Notes: a model not told the origin generated them from the letters alone. Counted from the stretch's first letter, positions 16,841 to 30,215 are shown. The stretch: DNA of 64,000 nucleotides from Rhizobiales bacterium 62-47 (GCA_001899255.1 MKVX01000020.1:1-64000); one strand, 5' to 3'. Made by a program: numbers and translations.

Positions 16841-17476
16841 TCAGCGCGCGTCGAGCAACGCGACGCGCACGCCGAGATAGACGAACAGCGCGCCGATGCC
16901 GCGATTGATCCACTGCATGACGACACTGGACTTCCGCATGCGCTGCGCCGCCTTGGCCGCGAACGCGGCCATCGCCAGACACCACAGCGTGCCGTTGAAC
17001 ACGAAGATGATGCCGAGCAGCGCGAAGGCATAGGATTTATGCGCGGCGTCGGCATCGACGAACTGCGGCAGGAAGGCGAGAAAGAACAGCGCGATCTTCG
17101 GATTCAGCACGTTTGTCAGCGCGCCCTGCCAGAACACCTGCCGCAGCGTCGTCGGCTTCGCGCCATTGCCCGCGCTTGCCGCTCCATCGCCGCGCGCCAG
17201 CAAGATCCGCACGCCCATGTAGCAGAGATAAGCGCCGCCGATCAGTTTCACGGCGGTGAATGCGGTGGATGACGCCGCCAGCAGCGCCGACAGTCCGACC
17301 GATGTGGCGAACACATGCACCAAGCAACCGCAGCCGACGCCGAGCGCGGCCACCGCGCCGCCACGCCAGCCCAATTGCAGGCTGCGGCCGGTGATGTAGG
17401 CGTTGTCCGGTCCCGGCGTGATGTTGAGAAGCAGCCCGGAGACGATGAACAGCCAGAGATCGTGAATGCCCAGCAT
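16841..17476 (-). CDS. LysE/RhtB family amino acid exporter
   Basis: 211 aa, six predicted membrane segments. The family signature LLLNITPGPDNAYITGRSLQLGWRGGAVAALGVGCGCLVH is at the N-terminus, with the conserved LTNVLNPKIALFFLAFLPQFV in the middle. RhtB-type proteins export amino acids such as threonine, homoserine or leucine; the substrate is not readable. The start MLGIHDLWLFIVSG lies 10 bases after the stop of the alpha/beta hydrolase gene, so the two are probably co-transcribed. It is convergent with the TauE gene (two bases between stops). Confidence 0.88.
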   Translation of the reverse strand: MLGIHDLWLFIVSGLLLNITPGPDNAYITGRSLQLGWRGGAVAALGVGCGCLVHVFATSVGLSALLAASSTAFTAVKLIGGAYLCYMGVRILLARGDGAASAGNGAKPTTLRQVFWQGALTNVLNPKIALFFLAFLPQFVDADAAHKSYAFALLGIIFVFNGTLWCLAMAAFAAKAAQRMRKSSVVMQWINRGIGALFVYLGVRVALLDAR

Positions 17477-17486
17477 GGCTGCTCCG

Positions 17487-18431
17487 TCAAAAAGCCGCCG
17501 AGCCCGGCACGAAGGCATCGAACGCCGCCCAGAACTGCGCGCGATAACGATCCTGCTCCTGCAGGATCTCATGCCGCGATCCGGGGATCACCAGATGCGA
17601 TCCGCAATGCAGGTGGTAGGCGAACTCCTCGATCGCCGGCGTCGAGACGATGCTGTCGCTGCCCGCCGCCATCATCAGGATCGGCTGACGAATCTTCGAT
17701 GGATAGCTGGTCTCGCGAAAACCGTGCATGGCGCGGAACGCGGTGTCGGCCCACGCCACCGTCGGTGCGGCGATGCCGAGACTCGGATCCTCATCGAGGA
17801 TGGCGGCGTTGCGCGCGTAGCGCACCGGATCGCTGGTCAGCGGATTGTCGGCGAACGGCGGCGTGCCGACCAGCGCATCGTCGCCGCCGGGCACGTAGCG
17901 GCCGCCGAGGCCCGCCAGCCGCATCGTCAGCACCAGCGCGCGCACCGGCCACGACGTGGTGCGCCCGGGCAGGTCGATCATCGGCGCCGACAGCACATAG
18001 CGTTCGAACCAGTTCTTGCCGGCATGCGCGATGCGCAGCATCACCGCGCCGCCCATCGAATGCGCCAGCGCGAAATACGGCGGCGGACAATCCGGCAGCA
18101 CCACCTGGCGATAGAACGCCTCGACGTCGCGTTCGAAATCCGCGAAGTGACGAACGTAACCCTTGCGCGGATCGCTCAACGCGCGATCCGAACCACCCTG
18201 CCCGCGCCAGTCGATCATCGCCACGGCAAAGCCACGGTCGTGCAGGTCGCGCACTGTCTCGAAATATTTCTCGATGTATTCGCCGCGCCCGGTGAACACG
18301 CACACCGTGCCCTTGCGGCCGGGCGGCGGCGCCCATCGCGCGAAACGCAGCGTGACGCCATCGGATGTCTGGATGGTGCCGCTGACGACGTTGTCCGGAA
18401 CCGGATTGGCGGGAATCGAAACAAGCGTCAT
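17487..18431 (-). CDS. Alpha/beta hydrolase, lysophospholipase (PldB-like)
   Basis: 314 aa serine hydrolase of the Hydrolase_4 / monoglyceride lipase type. The oxyanion and nucleophile region is FALAHSMGGAVMLRIAH (Ser in AHSMGG), preceded by FAVAMIDWRGQGGSDR. The catalytic Asp is probably in LMMAAGSDSIV and the His in VIPGSRHEILQEQDRYR. The family hydrolyses lysophospholipids or monoacylglycerols. Start at MTLVSIPANPVPDN; upstream codons are unlike the family. First gene of a two-gene unit with the LysE exporter; no functional link is obvious. Confidence 0.85.
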   Translation of the reverse strand: MTLVSIPANPVPDNVVSGTIQTSDGVTLRFARWAPPPGRKGTVCVFTGRGEYIEKYFETVRDLHDRGFAVAMIDWRGQGGSDRALSDPRKGYVRHFADFERDVEAFYRQVVLPDCPPPYFALAHSMGGAVMLRIAHAGKNWFERYVLSAPMIDLPGRTTSWPVRALVLTMRLAGLGGRYVPGGDDALVGTPPFADNPLTSDPVRYARNAAILDEDPSLGIAAPTVAWADTAFRAMHGFRETSYPSKIRQPILMMAAGSDSIVSTPAIEEFAYHLHCGSHLVIPGSRHEILQEQDRYRAQFWAAFDAFVPGSAAF

Positions 18432-18606
18432 GAACCGGTCCGGTTGGCGGAAAGCATTGAAATTCAAGGCTGTAACGTCACAACGACAAACGCGTCCCAG
18501 CCCCCTTGAACGTGGCGAGGCCTCTCCCATATCACCTTCGCGCAGGCCACTCTACAGGCTGCGCGTGGACGAAAGCCCGGCCCGATGGCGGGCGGGTTAA
18601 CCGGTA

Positions 18607-18672
18607 GCGAAGCGGGTATGCCGACCCCGGCATGGCTGTTCGCGTAAATCCAGATGTCGCTCAATGGAGGAC
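18607..18672 (+). promoter_or_regulatory. ROSE-type RNA thermometer of the Hsp20 gene
   Basis: The 5' leader folds into two clear hairpins. The upstream one pairs ATGCCG (18618-18623) with CGGCAT (18628-18633) inside an outer GCGAA/TTCGC stem. The downstream one pairs GTC-[G]-CTC (18656-18662) with GAGGAC (18667-18672), burying the Shine-Dalgarno GGAGGA with one bulged G. The segment TCGCT opposite the Shine-Dalgarno fits the U-U/C-GCU consensus of ROSE elements, known in Bradyrhizobium and relatives to melt at heat-shock temperature and allow translation. Confidence 0.8.
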
Positions 18673-18677
18673 TGACA

Positions 18678-19163
18678 ATGCGTAGTTTCGATCTCACCCC
18701 GTTTTATCGTTCCACCGTAGGTTTCGACCGCCTGTTTTCGCTGCTGGACCAAACCGCCAGCGACAATGCGCCGGGCTATCCGCCCTACAATATCGAGCGC
18801 ACCGGTGAGAACGCCTTCCGCATCAGCGTCGCAGTCTCCGGCTTTTCGCAGCCCGAATTGTCGATCGTTGCCAAGGAAAACACCCTGACCATCAAGGGCG
18901 AGAAGATCGCCAACGAAAACAGCGAGAGCAAATCCGAGGTGCTGTATCGCGGCATCGCGGCGCGCGCCTTCGAGCGCGTCTTCCAGCTCGCCGATTTCGT
19001 CGTGGTGAAAAATGCCTCGCTCGAGAACGGCCTGTTGCACGTCGATCTCGTCCGCGAGATTCCCGAAGCCAAGAAGCCGCGCAGCATTCCGATCGCCACC
19101 TCGGTGAGCGGCGGATCGCCGACGCCGGTGGTCGACAATGCCGGCGAGAAGGCCGCCGCCTGA
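18678..19163 (+). CDS. Small heat-shock protein, Hsp20 / alpha-crystallin family
   Basis: 161 aa ATP-independent chaperone that holds unfolding proteins for refolding by DnaK. The N-terminus MRSFDLTPFYRSTVGFDRLFSLLDQ is typical of the IbpA/HspC-like class A rhizobial sHsps. The alpha-crystallin domain spans about residues 37-135 (YNIERTGENAFRISVAVSGF, AFERVFQLADFV, LENGLLHVDLVREIPE), and an I-x-I tail motif (SIPIA) follows. The ATG at 18678 has GGAGGA at the right distance, inside the ROSE thermometer. It is followed by a strong terminator, so it is monocistronic. Confidence 0.94.
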   Translation: MRSFDLTPFYRSTVGFDRLFSLLDQTASDNAPGYPPYNIERTGENAFRISVAVSGFSQPELSIVAKENTLTIKGEKIANENSESKSEVLYRGIAARAFERVFQLADFVVVKNASLENGLLHVDLVREIPEAKKPRSIPIATSVSGGSPTPVVDNAGEKAAA

Positions 19164-19202
19164 TCCAGGCTGCGGACTGACTCCCGATCTGAACAAGGCG
19201 AC

Positions 19203-19237
19203 AACGCCCCGGTGATGCCGGGGCGTTTTGTTGTTTC
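19203..19237 (+). terminator. Intrinsic terminator after hsp20
   Basis: AACGCCCCGG (19203-19212), loop TGATG, CCGGGGCGTT (19218-19227), then TTGTTGTTT: a perfect 10-bp stem with a T-rich tail, 40 bases after the hsp20 stop. Confidence 0.88.
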
Positions 19238-19243
19238 ATCCGC

Positions 19244-19351
19244 CGTCATTCCGGGATGCGCGTTCTTTACGCGCAGGCCCGGAATCCATACTCCCGGCGG
19301 TGGTTATGGATTCCGGGCTCGCTCGCTAAGAAGCTCGCGCCCCGGAATGAC
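19244..19351. repeat. Palindromic intergenic repeat with nested inverted arms
   Basis: The outer arms GTCATTCCGGG (19244-19254) and CCCGGAATGAC (19341-19351) are perfect inverses. The inner arms GCCCGGAATCCATA (19277-19290) and TATGGATTCCGGGC (19305-19318) are also perfect. The element can fold into one long cruciform-like structure. Related ATTCCGGG/ATGGATTCCGG pieces occur at 26955-27121, marking a dispersed family. It lies between convergent hsp20 and the proline-rich protein gene. Confidence 0.85.
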
Positions 19352-19371
19352 AACCTCGGGTAACCTGCCCC

Positions 19372-20073
19372 TCAATCCAGCCCCTGCACTGCCGGCATCT
19401 CCTGCGTCGGCAGAATCTGCGGTGCGGGTTTCATCTCGACGGGGACCGCCGTCTTCGCTTCAACCGGCTTGGCGTCGGCGGCTTTCGCCACGCCGACCGT
19501 CGAGGCCTGCGTCGCGACGGGCTGCGGCGCCGGTTTGGCGGCAACCGGATTCGCTGGTGCTGCGGCGACGCGATGCGGCGCGGCTTTCGGCAACGGCACC
19601 GCCTGCGGCGCGTTGGCGACATGCGGAATCCGTCCCGGCGGCCGCGGCGCACCGCGCTGGCCCGGCAACGCGTATTCGCCGTAAGCCCCGCCGAAATCGT
19701 CGGCATAGTGCGAGCCGCCCCGATACATCGGCGTGAAGCGCCGGACCCGCCCGTTACGGCCATCGACGATCAGGCGGCCGTCGTCACCGGCCATGTTCAT
19801 CACCGCGATGCTGTAGACCACGCCATGGGGACGCGGAGTGCCTATCGGCTCATAGCCGTTCTCGCGCGCGATCGCGTAGATCTCGCGCGGCGGCAGCAGC
19901 GGCGGCGCGTAGGCTGGCGGCACCGGCCGAACCGTCACCTCCGGCGGCAGCGGCACCACCTCGGCGCGGGGCGCCACCACGATCACCTCGGGTTCCGATA
20001 TCTGCGCCTGAGCTGTGGCCACCCCAAGCACCAGCAATCCGGCGGCAATCGCCGATCCTGCAAACCGTTTCAT
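19372..20073 (-). CDS. Exported proline-rich protein of unknown function
   Basis: 233 aa. It has a signal peptide (MKRFAGSAIAAGLLVLGVATAQAQ) and a short structured part around residues 50-125 (PREIYAIARENGYEPIGTPRPHGVVYSIAVMNMAGDDGRLIVDGRNGRVRRFTPMY), followed by a long Ala/Pro/Lys/Val-rich low-complexity tail. The pattern suggests an envelope protein with a disordered wall-spanning tail. The structured part, with its GRLIVDGRNGRVR strand, resembles PepSY-like or DUF-type beta repeats, but I do not recognise a named family. Start chosen at the signal peptide methionine. Confidence 0.72.
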   Translation of the reverse strand: MKRFAGSAIAAGLLVLGVATAQAQISEPEVIVVAPRAEVVPLPPEVTVRPVPPAYAPPLLPPREIYAIARENGYEPIGTPRPHGVVYSIAVMNMAGDDGRLIVDGRNGRVRRFTPMYRGGSHYADDFGGAYGEYALPGQRGAPRPPGRIPHVANAPQAVPLPKAAPHRVAAAPANPVAAKPAPQPVATQASTVGVAKAADAKPVEAKTAVPVEMKPAPQILPTQEMPAVQGLD

Positions 20074-20319
20074 GACCCGCTGCTCCTGTTTGACGCCCTT
20101 ACGCCGGTTTCCGGCTTGTTGGCCGGTAACCTCAGAGGGGATTCCGGCAGAGCTTGGGCCGAATCGCGGCTTGTTTGTCCCAAAACGACGACACAAAGGG
20201 TTGTTGGCAATCGCCCGACCACCCCACGAAGGGCCTACATTTCGAGCGCGAATTCGATTGTCGCGGCCGGGACTCACTTGCGCTTGTGTGATAGAAAAAA
20301 ATTTGGCAATGTCTGGGTT
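20074..20319. other. Divergent intergenic region, no gene
   Basis: Upstream sequence between the proline-rich protein gene and the gltB leader. Only unsupported short frames are present. It probably holds the promoters for both directions, but no clear -35/-10 pair stood out. Confidence 0.4.
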
Positions 20320-20474
20320 AGGACAGCATAGCTGTCTTAATTTGGGCCGTATCCGGCCCCGGAACTGCCCCTCGGGAAATAGCTGCCTCCGACACCGAAG
20401 CGTGCGGGCGGGCTCTCGCCGGGGATGATGATGCCGGAGCGTGAATTCTTAAATCGCGGCTCGCTAACGCGAGC
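20320..20474 (+). promoter_or_regulatory. Structured leader region upstream of gltB
   Basis: Two perfect short hairpins lie upstream of gltB: GACAGC-ATA-GCTGTC (20322-20336, followed by TTAATTT) and GCTCGC-TAAC-GCGAGC (20459-20474). The first could be an operator palindrome or an early terminator, the second a leader stem. No sigma-54 GG-N10-GC pattern was found here. Function is inferred from position only. Confidence 0.35.
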
Positions 20475-20553
20475 GGTGACCCGGAGGGTGCCGCGAACGT
20501 TCAAGGTGCGCCGAACTGAATGGCAAAGCCCTTAACGGGGTGAGAGGACAGAC

Positions 20554-25323
<4,770 letters not shown>

Positions 25324-25332
25324 GCTGATTGG

Positions 25333-25429
25333 CCTCATGGTGAGGGGCGCTTGCGCCGTCTCGCACCATGAGGTGGCATAAACCTCTCATCCTTCGAGAC
25401 GCGGCAAAGCCGCCGCTCCTCAGGATGAG
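25333..25429. repeat. Two palindromic repeats between gltB and gltD
   Basis: First unit: CCTCATGGTG (25333-25342) and CACCATGAGG (25364-25373), perfect inverse arms. Second unit: CTCATCCT (25386-25393) and AGGATGAG (25422-25429). They fill most of the 142-base gltB-gltD gap and match the repeat type at 14998 and the end sequence near 36034. They could stabilise or attenuate the message between the two subunit genes. Confidence 0.75.
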
Positions 25430-25465
25430 GCTGACGATAGATGAGTTGCAGGGGCTTCAAGTCTG

Positions 25466-26923
25466 ATGGGCAAGATTACAGGTTTTCTGGAAATCGATCG
25501 GCACGACCGCAAGTATGAGCCGGTCGCGGAGCGACTGAAGAACTACAACGAGTTCGTCGTGCCGCTGGAGGAGAAAGACCTCCGCGATCAGGCCGCGCGC
25601 TGCATGAATTGCGGCGTGCCCTATTGTCACGGCACCGGCTCGGTCGCGCCGGGTACGCCGGGCTGCCCGGTCAACAACCAGATCCCCGACTGGAACGATC
25701 TCGTCTATCAGGGCAACTGGGAAGAAGCGTCGCGCAACCTGCACTCGACCAACAACTTCCCGGACTTCACCGGCCGCATCTGCCCGGCGCCGTGCGAAGC
25801 GTCGTGCACCCTGAACCTCATCGAGTCCCCGGTCACCATCAAGACCATCGAACACGCCATCGTCGAGCGCGCCTGGGAACACGGCTGGCTCAAGCCGGAG
25901 ATCGCCGCGCACAAGACCGGCAAGAAAGTTGCCGTGGTCGGCTCGGGTCCGGCCGGCATGGCCTGTGCGCAGCAGCTCGCTCGCGCCGGCCATGACGTGC
26001 ATCTGTACGAGCGCCATGCCAAGGCCGGTGGCTTGCTGCGCTACGGCATTCCCGATTTCAAGATGGAGAAGAACGTCATCGACCGTCGCGTCAAGCAGAT
26101 GGAAGCCGAGGGCGTCACGTTCCACTATGGCGCTCCGGTCGGCGGCAAGGACAAGGGTGCCATCGATCCGCAGCAGTTGCTCAAGAGCTATGACGCCGTC
26201 GCACTGACCGGCGGCGCCGAAGCGCCGCGCGATCTGCCGATTCCGGGCCGCGAACTCGACGGCATCCACTTCGCGATGGATTTCCTGCCGCAGCAGAACC
26301 GCCGCGTCGGCAACGAACCGCTCGGCGACACCAAGGACATTCTCGCCGGCGGCAAGCATGTCGTGGTGATCGGCGGCGGCGACACCGGCTCCGACTGCAT
26401 CGGCACCTCGCTGCGCCAGGGCGCGAAGTCGGTGACGCAACTCGAGATCATGCCGGCGCCGCCGGAGCATGAGGACAAGCTGCTGACCTGGCCGAACTGG
26501 CCGCTGAAGATGCGCACCTCATCGAGCCAGGCCGAAGGCGCCGAGCGCGAATTCGCCGTGCTGACGCAAAAATTCTCCGGCGAGAACGGCAAGGTGACCA
26601 AGCTGCATTGCGTCCGCGTCGATGCCAAATTCCAGCCGATTCCCGGTAGCGAATTTACCCTCGACGCCGACCTCGTGCTGCTGGCGATGGGCTTCGTGCA
26701 CCCGGTCCACGAGGGGCTGCTGAAGACGCTGGGCGTCGAACTCGACCAGCGCGGCAACGTCCGCGCCAACACCAGCGATTACCAGACCTCGCTGCCGAAA
26801 GTGTTCACCGCGGGCGACATGCGCCGTGGCCAGTCGTTGGTGGTGTGGGCGATCCGCGAAGGCCGCCTCTGCGCGCGCTCGGTCGACACCTTCCTGATGG
26901 GCTCGACCAACCTGCCGCGCTAG
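25466..26923 (+). CDS. gltD: Glutamate synthase small subunit
   Basis: 485 aa, full length. It passes electrons from NADPH through FAD and iron-sulfur clusters to GltB. Two cysteine clusters are at the N-terminus ([22 protein letters not shown] and [10 protein letters not shown]). The FAD site is [24 protein letters not shown] and the NADPH site is [16 protein letters not shown]. The C-terminal [22 protein letters not shown] is the second FAD contact. The start [12 protein letters not shown] is standard. It lies in order behind gltB. Confidence 0.97.
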   Translation: MGKITGFLEIDRHDRKYEPVAERLKNYNEFVVPLEEKDLRDQAARCMNCGVPYCHGTGSVAPGTPGCPVNNQIPDWNDLVYQGNWEEASRNLHSTNNFPDFTGRICPAPCEASCTLNLIESPVTIKTIEHAIVERAWEHGWLKPEIAAHKTGKKVAVVGSGPAGMACAQQLARAGHDVHLYERHAKAGGLLRYGIPDFKMEKNVIDRRVKQMEAEGVTFHYGAPVGGKDKGAIDPQQLLKSYDAVALTGGAEAPRDLPIPGRELDGIHFAMDFLPQQNRRVGNEPLGDTKDILAGGKHVVVIGGGDTGSDCIGTSLRQGAKSVTQLEIMPAPPEHEDKLLTWPNWPLKMRTSSSQAEGAEREFAVLTQKFSGENGKVTKLHCVRVDAKFQPIPGSEFTLDADLVLLAMGFVHPVHEGLLKTLGVELDQRGNVRANTSDYQTSLPKVFTAGDMRRGQSLVVWAIREGRLCARSVDTFLMGSTNLPR

Positions 26924-26954
26924 CGCGGCAGTGTTTCAAGATCGATTGTTAAAG

Positions 26955-27121
26955 CGTCATTGCCGGGCTTGACCCGGCAATCGATCCATTTCCGAAAGAT
27001 GGATGCCCGGATCAAGTCCGGGCATGACGGTGGGAGTTGCGTCAGGGCTGCGCAAACATCACCAGCCGTGACTATGGATTCCGGACTCGCGCGCGAAGAG
27101 TTCGCGTCCCGCAATGACGAC
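26955..27121. repeat. Compound palindromic repeat downstream of gltD
   Basis: GTCATTGCCGGG with CCCGGCAAT forms a first hairpin, and ATGCCCGG with CCGGGCAT a second. A third part, TATGGATTCCGG through CCCGCAATGACG, resembles the outer and inner arms of the repeat at 19244-19351. The block fills the space between gltD and the convergent DUF459 gene and may serve as a bidirectional terminator. Confidence 0.75.
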
Positions 27122-27147
27122 ATGAGGCAAAGCGCGCGAAGCCGAAG

Positions 27148-28749
27148 CTACCGGAACAGTCGCGTCAACCAATCCGCCGGGCCCGGCGGTGGCGGCAGCA
27201 TCTGCGGCCGCTGCACATAAATGCGCCGCTGCGCGCCTTCGCCCAGCACCACCGCGCGCTGCTCCGGCGACGGCCGGATGACATGGCGCTTCTTCGCCTT
27301 GTCGGCGGCGGCCTGCGGCGATGCGCTGGCGGTCGGCGCGACCGCCGCGACGACCGGATCGCCTGCCTTGGCAAGGGCAACCTCGCGGCGCGGCCAGGCG
27401 AAATCGTCCGCGCGTCCCGCTGGGGCCGCCAGCGCATCGCCCTTGGTCAGCGTGCGCACCACCAGCGGATCCACCGTCACCCCGCGCGAACCGGCGCCCC
27501 CGAGCAGTTCATCGGTGCCGACCGACGACGCCACCAGCGGCATGATCGGCCCGGCGATCGGGCGCGGCGCCGGACCTTCCGGCTTGGCGCTGGCATCGGG
27601 CGTCGTGGTTTCGGCTGGAATTTCGATGACGCTGGAGCGATTGGCGAGCAGGCGAGTGATTTCGCGCTCGACGTAATGCGCCAGCTTGCGCGCGCCGGCC
27701 TTGGTGAAGAATACGCCGTCGTTGGAACGCAGGCGGCGGATCTGGCCTTCGAAGTCCGGGCCCTGCTGCATGTAGCGGCCGGCCTCGTCGACGAAGCCGT
27801 CCCAGACATCGACGTACGTGATCCCGCCGCGACCGGCAGCGTCGCGATACAGCGAATCGAGATAGAGCGCATCGGCGGTCGACTTGGTGCCGCGGATCGC
27901 CGGCAGGCCGACCCACAACACCGGCACGCCCTTGGACTTCAGCACGGCGATCATCGCGTCGATCTTCTTGCTGTAGAGTTCGCCCCAGCGCTCGTCGCGG
28001 AATTGATAGATGCCCTGCGGCGAACGCGTCGTCCGCTCCGGCGTCAGGATTTGCGGCGTGTCGCCATCGTCATCGGCATCGCCCGGCTTGTTGTCGGCGT
28101 CGGCGGGAGCTTCCGGCGTCGCGGCGGTTTTGTTATCCGCCTTGTTGTCGACCTTGCCGTCCGTCTTGCTGCCGGCGTCCTTCTTGTCGGTCTTCTTCTC
28201 GGTTACCGGCTCGCGGATCGCGGTGCGATCGTGCAGGCCGAGCATCACGACGATGGCCTCCGGCTTTTCGTTGGCCAGAATCTCCTTGGCCGCAGCGACC
28301 CAGTCCGACGGCTCGCCCTTCGGCTGATAGCGCAACAAGCCCGACACCGTCTTGTGCTTGCGGGTGACGCCAAGCTCCGGCGTTTCGCTCAAGGCATCCT
28401 CGAGACCGTAAGCCAGCCAGTCCGCCATCGCGTCGCCGAGCACCAGCACGTTCCGCTCGGTCTGCGTGTCGCGTTTCTCCGGCGGCGGCGCGCGGGAAAA
28501 ATCCTGCCGTTCCGCCGGGCGCTGTTGCTGCATCGGCGGCTGTTGCTGGAACGGCGCGAAAAACGGACCGCTATTGCCGCCGAACCAGCCGCCACCGCGC
28601 TGCTGCCGCTGCGGCTGATTGTTGAAGAACGGGAACAGTTGCGCCGACGCCGGTGCGATGATGCCGAACAACATGGCGCCGACGACCGCGAGCACCGGCA
28701 GCGGGCCGCGCTCGGTCAACAGGCGCTTCAATGGCTTCAATTTCGGCAT
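27148..28749 (-). CDS. DUF459 / SGNH-hydrolase-like exported protein
   Basis: 533 aa. An N-terminal hydrophobic export signal (LPVLAVVGAMLFGIIAPASAQ) is followed by a Gln/Pro/Gly-rich linker and then a DUF459 domain (PF04311, SGNH/GDSL-like fold). Blocks seen: NVLVLGDAMADWLAYGLEDAL (Asp where SGNH block I often has Ser), AIVVMLGLHDR, VPVLWVGLPAIRGTK, and GITYVDVWDGFVDEAGRY with SNDGVFFTKAGARKLAHYVE near the end. A Lys/Asp-rich insert (about residues 205-245) is low complexity. DUF459 proteins are often thought to act on periplasmic polysaccharide acylation; that is inference. It stands alone, convergent with gltD. Confidence 0.82.
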   Translation of the reverse strand: MPKLKPLKRLLTERGPLPVLAVVGAMLFGIIAPASAQLFPFFNNQPQRQQRGGGWFGGNSGPFFAPFQQQPPMQQQRPAERQDFSRAPPPEKRDTQTERNVLVLGDAMADWLAYGLEDALSETPELGVTRKHKTVSGLLRYQPKGEPSDWVAAAKEILANEKPEAIVVMLGLHDRTAIREPVTEKKTDKKDAGSKTDGKVDNKADNKTAATPEAPADADNKPGDADDDGDTPQILTPERTTRSPQGIYQFRDERWGELYSKKIDAMIAVLKSKGVPVLWVGLPAIRGTKSTADALYLDSLYRDAAGRGGITYVDVWDGFVDEAGRYMQQGPDFEGQIRRLRSNDGVFFTKAGARKLAHYVEREITRLLANRSSVIEIPAETTTPDASAKPEGPAPRPIAGPIMPLVASSVGTDELLGGAGSRGVTVDPLVVRTLTKGDALAAPAGRADDFAWPRREVALAKAGDPVVAAVAPTASASPQAAADKAKKRHVIRPSPEQRAVVLGEGAQRRIYVQRPQMLPPPPGPADWLTRLFR

Positions 28750-28910
28750 CGGGTTCGATCGCAACACAAGGTTCAGCGATACACATAATAGCAAATTCGG
28801 GCTGGAACCGGGCAATCGCCCCGGTTCCGAACCAGACCTATAAATGGCCGCGGACGCATGCCGTCAAGCGCGCCGCCAAAATCTCTCCCGGGACGGTGAA
28901 CCGGACCGCT

Positions 28911-29822
28911 TCAAGCCACCCGGCCGAGCCGGCTCACCGCCAGCCGGCGGTCGATCCGGCTCGCCAGATCGTCGCTGACCGGCGTGATCGGCAGGCGAAC
29001 CTCCGGGCTGTCGATCAGGCCTTCACGCCACAGCCAATGCTTGATCGGTGCCGGGCTGGGTTCCGCGAACAGCAGGCGCGGCAAATCCGCCACCATGCTC
29101 CACGCGGCCAGCGCGGCGGGCTGATTGCCGGCCCGCACATGCGCTGCGATTTGCACAAAGACCGTGGTCTCGACATGGGCGGAGGCGAGAATACCGCCGT
29201 CCGCGCCCTGCACCAGTGCGCTGTAGAACAACGCATCCTCGCCGGTCAGCACCGCGAAACCGCGCGGACGCTGCCACAGCAGATCGACCGATTGCAGCGT
29301 GTCGGCGCAGCAATCCTTGAGACCGACGATGTTGGCGCGCTCCGCCAACCGCAGCAGCGCATCGTTGCCGAGATTGACGCCGGTGCGATACGGAATGTTG
29401 TAGATCATCAGCGGGCGCGCGGTGGCGTCGGCGAGCGCCGCGAAATGCAATTCCATGCCTAGCTGCGATGGCCTCGTGTAATACGGACACGCGATCAGAT
29501 AACCATCGATCGGCCAGTCGCGCGTGCGCTCGAGCACGGCCAGCACCTTGCGCGTATCGCTGCCAGAAAGTCCCAGATACACGGGAATGCGTCGCCCCGC
29601 CGCCTGCAGTTCGGCCGCGCACACGGCCGCGAGTTGCGCGGCTTCCGCCTCGTCGAGCGTCAGGCCCTCGCCTGTCGTCGCGGCGAGAATCAAACCGTCG
29701 ATCGGCTGCTCGGCATAATGATGCACCAGCCGGCGCAGCGAAACGACGTCGAGCGCGCCGTCGCGAAATGGCGTGACGAGCGGCAGCCACAAGCCGGATG
29801 GTGTTGCATAAGGAAGCGACAT
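28911..29822 (-). CDS. Dihydrodipicolinate synthase (DapA) family protein
   Basis: 303 aa class I aldolase fold. All DHDPS active-site residues have counterparts: Thr49-Thr50 (AATTGEG), Tyr115 (PYYTRPSQ), Tyr141 and Arg146 (IYNIPYRTG) and the Schiff-base Lys169 (NIVGLKD). It could therefore condense pyruvate with aspartate semialdehyde for lysine synthesis, or act on a related substrate such as 4-hydroxy-2-oxoglutarate or an N-acetylneuraminate-type compound; rhizobia usually carry several paralogues. The start MSLPYATPSGLWLPLVTPF has an AGGAG ribosome binding site buried in a hairpin (29827-29858). Downstream of mltB on the same strand but separated by a repeat-rich gap. Confidence 0.85.
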   Translation of the reverse strand: MSLPYATPSGLWLPLVTPFRDGALDVVSLRRLVHHYAEQPIDGLILAATTGEGLTLDEAEAAQLAAVCAAELQAAGRRIPVYLGLSGSDTRKVLAVLERTRDWPIDGYLIACPYYTRPSQLGMELHFAALADATARPLMIYNIPYRTGVNLGNDALLRLAERANIVGLKDCCADTLQSVDLLWQRPRGFAVLTGEDALFYSALVQGADGGILASAHVETTVFVQIAAHVRAGNQPAALAAWSMVADLPRLLFAEPSPAPIKHWLWREGLIDSPEVRLPITPVSDDLASRIDRRLAVSRLGRVA

Positions 29823-29826
29823 TGCG

Positions 29827-29887
29827 GTGTCTCCTGTTCGAGCCGGGAACGGAGACACACGATGAAGCCCCGTCGAAACCGGCGGGG
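29827..29887 (-). promoter_or_regulatory. Leader hairpins sequestering the dapA-like ribosome binding site
   Basis: On the minus strand, GTGTCTCC (29858-29851) plus GTTC (29850-29847) pair with GAAC (29839-29836) plus GGAGACAC (29834-29827), leaving a 7-base loop and one bulged A. The 12-bp stem contains the Shine-Dalgarno AGGAG located eight bases before the ATG at 29822. Just upstream a second hairpin pairs CCCCGCCG with CGACGGGG (29887-29868) around GTTT. The arrangement suggests translational control of the dapA-like gene by temperature, protein or ligand; no known riboswitch was recognised. Confidence 0.65.
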
Positions 29888-30054
29888 TTAAGGTCTTGTC
29901 GGAAGCGGATGGATTTATCGCGCGCGCGGACGACCTGCCCCAATGCGGGCAGCGCGTTTGAAACCGATGTGGTTGGCGCGGGTCATGTCCCGCTCATGCG
30001 CTCCATCGTGCACGGAGTCAAGCGAGGGCGTCATTCCGAAAGTTCGATTTGTGC

Positions 30055-30206
30055 GGCGCTCGCAACACGAAAATCGTCGTCCCTGCGCAGGCAGGGACCC
30101 AGAACCCCTGGCGGTCGACGTCAGGGTGATGGGCCGTCCAAGATCACCAGCGCAGTCTGCCTTATGAGCGACACGGCGTATGGGTCCCCGCCTTCGCGGG
30201 GACGAC
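30055..30206. repeat. GTCGTCCC-type palindromic repeats between mltB and the dapA-like gene
   Basis: Contains GTCGTCCCTGCGCAGGCAGGGAC near 30078 and GGTCCCCGCCTTCGCGGGGACGAC near 30182, hairpin units of a type repeated at 36497 and 47298. They occupy much of the 393-base gap after mltB, the rest of which holds the dapA leader and no supported gene. A role in termination after mltB is possible. Confidence 0.65.
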
Positions 30207-30215
30207 CCGATAGCC

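Noticed and set aside
29861..29890. A nine-codon frame (MKPRRNRRG) on the plus strand opposite the dapA leader, preceded by GGAG
   Set aside because: Could be a leader peptide, but there is no plus-strand gene downstream within reach. The bases are explained by the two hairpins on the minus strand.
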